Origin: Isosphaeraceae bacterium
GTDB lineage: Bacteria; Planctomycetota; Planctomycetia; Isosphaerales; Isosphaeraceae
Length of the DNA stretch: 64,000 bases
Assembly (NCBI GenBank): GCA_025356435.1
Contig: JANXSY010000027.1
Span: 1-64,000, forward strand
Direction: 5' to 3'
Of this stretch, positions 54,676 through 62,243 are shown piece by piece. The notes beneath the pieces are model-generated. The model was given only the letters and a program-made list of their open reading frames with translations, was not told the DNA's origin and made no database searches. The translations under genes and the position numbers were made by a program. The stretch's first letter is position 1. Each line of letters starts with the position of its first letter.

Positions 54676-55929
54676 TCAGCGAATCAGGCGGGCTTCGACC
54701 CAGTCGGCGTGGTCGCGGACTTCGCCCCGCTCGCCAAAGTCGGTGATGAGTACGATCGACTTCGCCCCGGCGACATTGATGTCGATCGACTTAGGCGTGT
54801 CCCTGACCGACATCGGCGGCGACGCGAATTTCTCTTCGCCGTCAACGACCACGCGGAAGACGACGCTACCCAGCGGGCCCGCCCGGTCGTCGAGGCCAAC
54901 GAGTGCCTGGAGCCGTTTGATGCCCGGTTCGAGCCGATAGGCGAGATAGGTTCGGCTCTGCGTGCCGAGCCCGCGGTCGTAGACCTTACCGCCGACCCGG
55001 AGCGGCTGTCCGTCGATCGCCCGATCCGTCCGGACCGGGCGGGTCGGGCCGAGGTAGCTGATGTAACGAGTGAGCGTGGGAGACCTCTCAGAGAGGTAAG
55101 CCACGGTCCCGCCCTTGGTGTGGATCTGGGCGAGTTCGCCGAGGGGGACCTTGATGGTCTGCCCGTATCGCGTGGTCGCCTGGAGTTGCCCCCCCTCGAC
55201 GTGGACCGCCGTCACGCCCAGACGCGAGCCGTCGACCAGCGTCAATTCATAGAAGGGGCCTTCCGGCGCGGGGTAGTTCACGAGCTTCGGGTCGAACGCC
55301 AGCGCGATGACGCCTGAGCGGTCAAGCTCAACCTTACCGGTCGAGGGCTTGAAGGCGATCTTCTTGTCGTCCAGTCCCAAGAGGCCGCCGGCGAGTCGGT
55401 CGCCGTTCGCCAACCAGAGGACTTCGCTCGTCCGAGGCTCGTCACGTATCCTCGCGGCGAGGGCGTAGACGGCGTCGGTCTCGGTCGGAGGTGCGAGGAT
55501 CAGGGCGAGCACGCTATCGAGCGGGACCGACAACGTCCCGAGTGCGAACGACTGGACCTCGATCGAGGTTTCGCCAGCTGGCCCGATCACGCTCCGATAG
55601 AGGCGATCGCCTTCGGGAAAGAGGATGACGCTGCCGCCGTCGCTCGACATCAGCGGCGTGCTCCCCTCGCGGATGAGCTTGACCAGTGAGGCGGCGGGGA
55701 TGGTCTCGATCGTCTCGCGATCGTCGACGGCCAGCGAGGCCCCCCCTTTGACGTCGAGCTGGCGGAGTCGGCCCGTGACAGCCGTGCCGTCGGTTTTGAC
55801 TGCGGTCAGGACCGGGTCGGAGGGGACCGATGGGGCACCGTCGGCACCCAGCAGGCCGAGGGCGGTCGCAAGGCCGAGTAAGGCCATCGGGCGTCGAGGT
55901 CGGGTCGAGTGCGGTTGGTTCTCTCTCAT
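54676..55929 (-). CDS. secreted NPCBM-domain protein
   Basis: 417 residues. Signal-like N-terminus (a basic stretch, then MALLGLATALGLLGADGAPS), a beta-rich body with two or three similar segments (LDVKGGASLAVDDRETIETI, ANGDRLAGGLLGLDDKKIAF), and a C-terminal NPCBM/NEW2 domain (ISYLGPTRPVRTDRAIDGQP, YDRGLGTQSRTYLAYRLEPG, FQALVGLDD-like LQALVGLDDRAG, VDWVEARL-like end). NPCBM domains bind carbohydrate near glycosidase or peptidase partners. ATG 55929. Last gene of the long minus-strand operon, 48 bases after the prenyltransferase-repeat gene. Confidence 0.85.
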   Translation of the reverse strand: MRENQPHSTRPRRPMALLGLATALGLLGADGAPSVPSDPVLTAVKTDGTAVTGRLRQLDVKGGASLAVDDRETIETIPAASLVKLIREGSTPLMSSDGGSVILFPEGDRLYRSVIGPAGETSIEVQSFALGTLSVPLDSVLALILAPPTETDAVYALAARIRDEPRTSEVLWLANGDRLAGGLLGLDDKKIAFKPSTGKVELDRSGVIALAFDPKLVNYPAPEGPFYELTLVDGSRLGVTAVHVEGGQLQATTRYGQTIKVPLGELAQIHTKGGTVAYLSERSPTLTRYISYLGPTRPVRTDRAIDGQPLRVGGKVYDRGLGTQSRTYLAYRLEPGIKRLQALVGLDDRAGPLGSVVFRVVVDGEEKFASPPMSVRDTPKSIDINVAGAKSIVLITDFGERGEVRDHADWVEARLIR

Positions 55930-55977
55930 CGGCGCGTGCGCCTCGTCTCTCGGGGTGCTCTGCGGACGTTCGGGCGG

Positions 55978-57126
55978 CTATCTCTGGAAGATCGGCAGCA
56001 CGTTGTTCGGCATCTGGAGAATGATCAGGGCCATGGCGGTCCCGTACTCGTTGCAGATGCTGTCTTGCCAGAATCCCTGGGTCTGCTGACGGCGGACAAG
56101 TTCGTCGCGGATGGCGGGATACCAGGTGTTCCAGTCTTCGCCACCGCGAATCCACATCGCCTGTGCCGCGTAGTAGTGGCCGTAGAAGTAATGGCTGTAA
56201 CGTTGGCCGAATTTGATCTCGGGCATGTATTGCTTGAGATAGGCGACCCCCGAGTCGATCTCCTTGCCGTCATATTCCGCCGCACTATAGAGAGCGACAA
56301 TGCCAGCGGCCGAGCGGGGGAAGGCGCTGACGCCCCCCTGGAGCATGTAGCGGAAGCCGCCGTCGGTGTTCTGCGACTGTTTGACGTATTTGATGCAGTT
56401 CTCGACCGTCTCCTTGGGCACGAAGATGCCGGCGTTCCTCGCGGCGCGGAGGGCGTTGATCTGGCAGATCGTCACCGAGAGGTCGGCGTCCCGTCGGGCG
56501 GGCTGATAGCGCCAGCCGCCTTCGTTGTTCTGGGTATCGATAATCAGGCGGATCGCCTTCTGGAGTTTCTCGCGAATCTCGGCCCGTCGCGTCATCCCGT
56601 ACGACTCAGCGAGGAAGAGCGCTCCGAAGCCGTGCGAGTACATCGGCCCGTGGGTGGCGGCCGAGGGGACGGCGATAAAGCCCGACGGAGCGGTGTTGTC
56701 CATCACGTAAACGAGGGCTTTATCAATATGGGCCCCATACTGCCCCCGGCCGGGGCTTGACCCCGCTCCCATGAAGGCGAGTCCGGCAAGGCTGGTGACG
56801 GCGATGTTGCCGCGATAGGTGCCCGAGCCACCGAACGAGCCGTCGGCGTTCTGCTGCTTCGCAAGCCAAGCAAGGCCCTGCTCGATCGCCTTGTCGGTCT
56901 CGGCGGTAACCTGTTCGGCCGCCCCCTCGGGGATCTCTCCCTGCCTCGCCTCGACGAACCCGCCCCCCTCCTTCACCGGCCCGGGCTTGGCGGCCGGCGC
57001 AGCGGGCTTGGCAGGGGTTTGGGCGAGCAGCGGGGCCGGTATCGCCAGCGTCATCGACAGCCCGAACGCGAAGGCCGATCGCGGCGACCGGACGAGAGAC
57101 GTCAAGAATCGGGTCATCGTCGTCAC
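55978..57126 (-). CDS. secreted prenyltransferase/squalene-oxidase-repeat protein
   Basis: 382 residues: signal peptide (about residues 15-36), then alpha-alpha barrel repeats with the QxxDGSFGG or QNxEGGWRY pattern: LAWLAKQQNADGSFGGSGTY, LIIDTQNNEGGWRYQPARRD, KYVKQSQNTDGGFRYMLQGG. This is the squalene cyclase/prenyltransferase alpha-toroid without visible catalytic DxDD. The family is common next to DUF4175-like genes in planctomycetes; function unknown. The start is a GTG at 57126 overlapping the previous stop (GTGA); an ATG three codons later is possible. Confidence 0.88.
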   Translation of the reverse strand: MTTMTRFLTSLVRSPRSAFAFGLSMTLAIPAPLLAQTPAKPAAPAAKPGPVKEGGGFVEARQGEIPEGAAEQVTAETDKAIEQGLAWLAKQQNADGSFGGSGTYRGNIAVTSLAGLAFMGAGSSPGRGQYGAHIDKALVYVMDNTAPSGFIAVPSAATHGPMYSHGFGALFLAESYGMTRRAEIREKLQKAIRLIIDTQNNEGGWRYQPARRDADLSVTICQINALRAARNAGIFVPKETVENCIKYVKQSQNTDGGFRYMLQGGVSAFPRSAAGIVALYSAAEYDGKEIDSGVAYLKQYMPEIKFGQRYSHYFYGHYYAAQAMWIRGGEDWNTWYPAIRDELVRRQQTQGFWQDSICNEYGTAMALIILQMPNNVLPIFQR

Positions 57127-58046
57127 TCCTCGCGAGAGAGGCTTTTCTTGGAGACCGAGAGATAATAACGCTTGATGAGGTCTTCCTTGGCGGGAAGCAA
57201 CTCTTCCTTGAAGACGTTGTCCATCTCAGCTCGAAGTTCCGGGGGGAGGTGGCCCCACGGGTTCTTGTCGAGCGCGGCGACGCTCTTGGTCTTGGGCTTT
57301 TCGGGACGCATCGGCGGCGGGCCGTTGGCCAACGCCCCGGTCGAATCCTGCCCCGGTTGGCCGGGCTTGTCTCCCTTCCGCATCATCCGCATCGCCTGAG
57401 ACTGCGTCTTCACCTTGCGCATCTGCTCGATCATGGTGTCGAGCCGCTTGACGATCTCAGTCTGCTTCTGCCGGGTCTGCTCGCCGGTGTCGGGCTTGCC
57501 GAGGCGCTGTTCGACCTCACGCATCTGCTTGACCAGGTCTCCGAGCGGGCCGTCGTCCTCGCCTTGCTGCTTCTGCCCTGGCTTCTGGCCGGGCTTGGGC
57601 TTCTTCTTCTTGCCAGCGATCTCGTCGAGCACCTCGTCGAGCTGTTTTTCTTTGCCGCTCAGCCCGTCGGACTTGGGCTTCGCATCCTTCGGCTTCTCGT
57701 CAGCCCCTTGCCCCTTCTCGTCTTCGGGCTTCTTCTTGTCGTCAGCACCGCCGGGGGGCGGTTCGGGCTTCTTGCCATCCGGCGAGGGTTTGTCGTCGGT
57801 CTGACCGAGCTTGTCGAGGAGGCTGTCGAGGTCTCTATCCTTGGGCGCAACCTGGCCGGGCAGGACCGGTTTGGCGGCGTCGGGCTTGGCGGCGTCTTTA
57901 GGCTTTGAGACCTCTTCGACCTTCTTGAGGAGGTCGTCGAGGGCCTGGTCTTTGGGCTTGCCTGCCTGGGCGATGCCGAGGCCGGCCCAGCCGAGAATGG
58001 CGGCGGCCGAGAGCGTCGCGATGCGGCGTGAGTGGGGGCGAATCAT
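57123..58046 (-). CDS. low-complexity charged secreted protein
   Basis: 307 residues. Signal peptide (about 1-28, ending AQA), a long lysine/proline/aspartate-rich disordered part (KPKDAAKPDAAKPVLPG, KKPEPPPGGADDKKKPE), a coiled segment (LVKQMREVEQRLGKPDTGEQ) and a C-terminal block NPWGHLPPELRAEMDNVFKE, LLPAKEDLIKRYYLSVSK that looks conserved in planctomycetes. It starts two bases after the DUF4175-like gene and overlaps the next gene by four bases, so it is surely co-translated. Function unknown; probably a structural or chaperone-like partner. Confidence 0.8.
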   Translation of the reverse strand: MIRPHSRRIATLSAAAILGWAGLGIAQAGKPKDQALDDLLKKVEEVSKPKDAAKPDAAKPVLPGQVAPKDRDLDSLLDKLGQTDDKPSPDGKKPEPPPGGADDKKKPEDEKGQGADEKPKDAKPKSDGLSGKEKQLDEVLDEIAGKKKKPKPGQKPGQKQQGEDDGPLGDLVKQMREVEQRLGKPDTGEQTRQKQTEIVKRLDTMIEQMRKVKTQSQAMRMMRKGDKPGQPGQDSTGALANGPPPMRPEKPKTKSVAALDKNPWGHLPPELRAEMDNVFKEELLPAKEDLIKRYYLSVSKKSLSREE

Positions 58047-58048
58047 GG

Positions 58049-61000
58049 TCAGTTTTCCTCCCCGTCGGCCTGTTTGGGGCGGGTCAAGTCACGGACGAGG
58101 TCGGCCAGGGCTCCCTGGTCCTCATGGAGCCTCTCGCGTTCCTGCTCTTGTTCGGGCATCAGCTTCTCGCCGCGCTGGACGAGCTTGTCGAACTCGTCGG
58201 TCCGCTCGTTCAGCTCTTGCTGGAGCACCTTCAACATCTTGATCTGGGCGGCTGCGGGGATGCCATCGCCCCCTGCTCCGCCGCCACCGCCTCCTCCACC
58301 GCCACCCTCGCCCGGATCGCCGTCGGCCTTCTTCATCTTATCAGGCTTGAGCGAGTCAAGAAGTTGCTTGAACCGGCCGTGCGCGGTCTTCTCGGCGGTG
58401 AGGGTCGGGTTATCTGTCTTGAGCGCCTGGAGCCGGCCCGCCGCGTCGTCCATCGCGGCAGTCGCGCGTTTGAGTGTGAGGGTGAAGACCGGGACCCCAT
58501 CGCCGAGCCGTTCGATTAACTCGCCAGTCTCGTCTTTCAGGCCGCCCTGGACCCGGCCGAGGTCTCGGACCCCGGTGCGTTGGGCAATCGAGAGCTTGCC
58601 GGCGTTCTTGGCGCGGGCCTGCTCGTAGCCGGTCGTCTCGCCGATCATCTTCTCTTGCCGTTCGGCGATCGACTTGAGGCTGTCGGCCATCTTGGAGATT
58701 TGCTCGATCGCGAGCTGTTCCTCGGCGTCGCGACGGTTCTCGGCGAGGTCTTGCTGGGCCTGGCGGAGGTTGTCGAGGGCCTCTTCCATGTCGTCCTCGG
58801 CCTGTTCTCCCTGGTCCTGGTTGAGGTCTTGCTCGGCCTTGGCCATCTTACCCGCCGCATTTTCCCCCTTCTGCGACGCTGAATCAGCCCCGAGCTTGGC
58901 GAGCTTCTGGAGCTGGCGCTTCAGCTCTTTCTGGATCTCAGCCTGCTCTTTGGCGAGCTTCTGGAGTTCCTTCTCGCGGGCCTTGGGGTCGGTCATCTTC
59001 TTGGCGTCGGCGGTCTTCTTGAGGTTGGCCGCCTGGCGGGCACGGAGGTCTTTGAGGTCTTTCTCGGCCTGTTTGAGTTCCTGGACGAGCCGGGCGAGCT
59101 CGCGCTCTCGACGGTTCTGGATCGAGTCAACGAGGTCTTTGAGATCATTCTTGGCCTGGTCCTGGTTCTGGCGGGCCTGACCCATCTGGTTTTTGCCGAG
59201 CTGCTCGGCCCCCTCGGCCATCTTGGCTGCGGTGGCCTTCTGGCGGCTCTGCTTGGCGGCGTCCTTGAGGGCGGCGGCACCGAGCGGGTCGTCTTTCTCG
59301 ACTTTCTTCGCCATCTCGTCGAGCTTCGACTCGAAGTTCTGGAGCAGCTTGGCGAGTTCGGCCTGACGCGCACCCAGGTTCTCCAACTCGGCCTTCTGCT
59401 CGGGGGTGAGGGCCTCGGGCGTCTTGCTCATCAGGTCGGCCTTAGCCGCCGCCTCGGCCGACTGCTTGATCGCCTGTTCCTGCTGCTGAAGGATCGCCTT
59501 CGCCTCCTTGACGACCCCGCGATAGGTATCGAACTCGCTCATGCTATCGAGCATTTTCTTCAGCTCATCGGCGATCGCCTTCTGGTTCTTGTTGGCGTCG
59601 TTAAGTGCGAGCTGCGGAGCAGGCTTGTCAGCCTTGGGCTGACCGGCGTTTGGCTTCGTTTCGTCGCCCGGCTTGGGGTCGCCGCCATTTGGCTTCGTTT
59701 GGTCGCCCGACTTGGGATCGGAGGGCTTGCCCGAATTTGGCTTCGTTTCGTCACCGGGTTTGGGCTGGCCCGCGATTGGCTTCGTTTGGTCGCCCGGCCG
59801 ATCGGGTTTGGCCGGGTCGCCGGGCTTCGGCTGGGCACCCGGCTCGGGCTTGCCGTCAATTGGCTTCGTTTGGGAACCGGCCTGGGGGTCGCCCGCGGTC
59901 GGCTTCGTTTCGTCACCGGGCTGAGGTTGGGCTCCGGGCTCGGGTTTACGATTCGGGTCGGACGCTTCGTCGAGTGCCTTCCCAGCGCGTGCAAGGTTTT
60001 GCTCAGCGGGGGTGAGGTTGCGGTCTTTAATCCGCTCGACAGCCTCGCCCATCGCGCGCATCTGGCGTTCGACTTCGGGGTTGGGGACGTTGGAGTTCTT
60101 GAGGTCGTCGGTGATCCGCTTGATCTTCTGCTCGATACCGTCGGACTTGCTGGTAATCCGGCTTGCCACCTGGCGCTGGATGGTCTCGGCATTTTTGAGG
60201 TTGTCGCGGATCGGGGTCGGCAGCTTGTTGGTGCGGGCGAGGGTACGAATCGCGTCGTCGACCGGGGCCTGCGCCTGCTTCTGCATGGCGTGGGTCCGTT
60301 CGATGTCGTCGCGAAGGGCTCGCTGCTGTTCTTCTAGCTGTCGGCCAGCCTCCTCATCCGAGACGATCCGCAACCGCAACTCACGGCTTTTGCCGATGTT
60401 CGGACCTTTGACATTGTCGAAGTCGCGGGCATCGGCGTGAAACGAAAGAATTGTGCCGGGTTCGAGCTTGAGCGGGGCAAGTTCCCATCGGTAGGTCACA
60501 ACCTCACGCTTCGACGGCGGTGCGTCTTTCCTGGTCGTGCCGTCCCATAGGGGAAGGATGACCTCTCGGGCCGGTTCCGAGCCACCGGCGGCGACCTTGT
60601 AGATCATCCGGATCGAGTGGATACCATAGTCGTCGTCGACCGCGATCTGGATCGGCACCACGGCGCGGGCGGACACGTCGCGGTCGTTCGTCGGCTCTTC
60701 GATACCGACGCGGGGGGCCTCGTCGGCGACGGTGCGGAGGTCATATCGGACGGCGTCCTGATTCTTGAAGCCCTCGGTGTCTTTCAGCTCGAACCAGAAC
60801 GGCGCGGTGGCCGAGGCCGGGAATCGTGCCGAGACTCCGAGGCCGTTGGCGACGAGCTTGACCGGGTCTTTCGACTGAACCTCGCCGACCCGCAGGACGG
60901 CCGAGGCGAGTGCCTTGTTGGCTTTGCCGTCGAGCTCGATCTGCGTCCCGAACACCGCCTTGACCTGCGTGTTGCCTGGCGCAAGTGTTTGCGGAGGGAG

Positions 61001-61897
61001 GCCGGTATACGCCGGGGCGACGAGTCGGACAGTCAATTCGGTCAGAGTCGGCGGGGGGACAACTTTGACTCCCCAGGGAGAGGTCTTGTCGTCGCCCGCC
61101 GAGACGGTGAAGGTGAAGTCTCGGCTGGCGGTGTCGAGCCGACCCCGGAAGACGCCGTCGTCGGCGGGTCGGAGGGCCTCTTCAGAGGTCTCGCCATCGG
61201 CGAACGTGAAGGTGACGCGGGCCGTTGAGGGCATATGTTCCCCCTTCGCGACCCCAACCGCCAGCGTGAACGGCTCGCCCCGCGCGACCTTGTGCGGGGT
61301 CTCGGACTCGACGATCGAGAGATGCGTGAGCTTCGGCCACTCGGCCGAACCGAACGGTAGGAAAAGCCGCTGAAGTGCGATCCGGCTCGACATCGGCACG
61401 AAGACCATCAGCAAGATCGCCGCGCCGACGGCCAGTGACGACCAGCCGAGTGCCCTGCGGGCGGGGCGGGCGTCGATCGCCTGGCGGAAGTCGATCGCCT
61501 TGGTCTCCTCGATCGTCTGCGCGATCGTGGCGTCACGCATCGCCTTTGACCCGCTCGCGTCGGACTCGGCCTGGCGGAGAAACTGGATTGTGCTGGCCAG
61601 TCGGTCGTTGAGGCCGGGCCAGCGGTCCTCGATCTTCATCGCGATGTCGAGGTCATTGAACCGGACAACCAGAGGTGCGACGACGTAGCGAGCCATCAGC
61701 CAGAGGCCGCTGGCGATCACGCCGATCAGGAGCACGAGACGGACCTCGGGCACTAGATGAATGAGCCAGTCAAGCAGGCCGGCCGCCGCGACGGCCGAGA
61801 CGACCCCCAGGGAGAGCCAGGCCAGCCCGTGGGCCGCGAGGAGACGACGGACCTGCCCTCGCAGGGCGGCGATTCGAGTTTCGAGCGGATGACGCAT
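58049..61897 (-). CDS. DUF4175-like large membrane protein with long coiled coil
   Basis: 1282 residues. Three N-terminal hydrophobic helices (about 20-85 and 148-165), a basic loop with VRFNDLDIAMKIEDRWPGLN, Ig-like beta domains in the middle (LTELTVRLVAPAYTGLPPQT), then a proline-rich linker at about 662-750 containing six (D/S)(E/Q)TKP units, and some 450 residues of lysine/glutamate/glutamine coiled coil ending in glycine-rich GEGGGGGGGGGGAGG. The six linker units are encoded by the same 16-base word that forms the 7.4-7.9 kb intergenic array. I start at the ATG ending 61897 (GGCGGGAG upstream), not 61918. First complete gene of the operon after the AT-rich gap. Confidence 0.85.
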   Translation of the reverse strand: MRHPLETRIAALRGQVRRLLAAHGLAWLSLGVVSAVAAAGLLDWLIHLVPEVRLVLLIGVIASGLWLMARYVVAPLVVRFNDLDIAMKIEDRWPGLNDRLASTIQFLRQAESDASGSKAMRDATIAQTIEETKAIDFRQAIDARPARRALGWSSLAVGAAILLMVFVPMSSRIALQRLFLPFGSAEWPKLTHLSIVESETPHKVARGEPFTLAVGVAKGEHMPSTARVTFTFADGETSEEALRPADDGVFRGRLDTASRDFTFTVSAGDDKTSPWGVKVVPPPTLTELTVRLVAPAYTGLPPQTLAPGNTQVKAVFGTQIELDGKANKALASAVLRVGEVQSKDPVKLVANGLGVSARFPASATAPFWFELKDTEGFKNQDAVRYDLRTVADEAPRVGIEEPTNDRDVSARAVVPIQIAVDDDYGIHSIRMIYKVAAGGSEPAREVILPLWDGTTRKDAPPSKREVVTYRWELAPLKLEPGTILSFHADARDFDNVKGPNIGKSRELRLRIVSDEEAGRQLEEQQRALRDDIERTHAMQKQAQAPVDDAIRTLARTNKLPTPIRDNLKNAETIQRQVASRITSKSDGIEQKIKRITDDLKNSNVPNPEVERQMRAMGEAVERIKDRNLTPAEQNLARAGKALDEASDPNRKPEPGAQPQPGDETKPTAGDPQAGSQTKPIDGKPEPGAQPKPGDPAKPDRPGDQTKPIAGQPKPGDETKPNSGKPSDPKSGDQTKPNGGDPKPGDETKPNAGQPKADKPAPQLALNDANKNQKAIADELKKMLDSMSEFDTYRGVVKEAKAILQQQEQAIKQSAEAAAKADLMSKTPEALTPEQKAELENLGARQAELAKLLQNFESKLDEMAKKVEKDDPLGAAALKDAAKQSRQKATAAKMAEGAEQLGKNQMGQARQNQDQAKNDLKDLVDSIQNRRERELARLVQELKQAEKDLKDLRARQAANLKKTADAKKMTDPKAREKELQKLAKEQAEIQKELKRQLQKLAKLGADSASQKGENAAGKMAKAEQDLNQDQGEQAEDDMEEALDNLRQAQQDLAENRRDAEEQLAIEQISKMADSLKSIAERQEKMIGETTGYEQARAKNAGKLSIAQRTGVRDLGRVQGGLKDETGELIERLGDGVPVFTLTLKRATAAMDDAAGRLQALKTDNPTLTAEKTAHGRFKQLLDSLKPDKMKKADGDPGEGGGGGGGGGGAGGDGIPAAAQIKMLKVLQQELNERTDEFDKLVQRGEKLMPEQEQERERLHEDQGALADLVRDLTRPKQADGEEN
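59650..59914. repeat. coding copies of the TTGGCTTCGTT repeat in pairs
   Basis: Six copies of (T)TGGCTTCGTTT start at 59650, 59689, 59737, 59776, 59860 and 59899. Pair distances are exactly 39 bases in all three pairs (13 codons); distances between pairs are 48 and 84. Two copies (59689 and 59776) are identical over TTGGCTTCGTTTGGTCG to the intergenic copy at 7368. On the minus strand they encode (D/S)(E/Q)TKP. Confidence 0.9.
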
Positions 61898-62243
61898 CGG
61901 CAATCTCCCGCCTGGCATCGCCAGGACCGTCGTCGGACGGACACCAACCTAGACTATACCACTCAGCAACCGCCCCGTCCTAGGGCCGTTTTGTCCGCGA
62001 CTTCTCATCCATAACTCTATTACTTATCACCTCTACTAGTTTTGCTTCGTTGATGTAGCGATAGCCGGATCACCGGTTGTTGCGGACAACGGCGGATCAA
62101 GAAAATAATTTTGTGACCTTTTGATTTCTATTGAATATACAACGCACTTTCTTATCTACGCATATAATGAATAGGATTAATTAAAATTCTTAGTCGGCGC
62201 TAATGCCTCGATACCAAACGTCTTAAGACGCGGGCCGGGGCGG
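61898..62243. other. AT-rich intergenic gap in the minus-strand gene run
   Basis: About 345 bases between the VWA protein stop and the DUF4175-like start. The part 61990-62220 is AT-rich like 3340-3900. It holds a perfect palindrome CGTCTTAAGACG (62219-62230) followed on the minus strand by TTTGG, a weak terminator candidate, and a TATAGT box on the minus strand near 61955 that could belong to a promoter. A TTGCTTCGTTG near 62042 is a weak echo of the repeat word. Confidence 0.4.
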
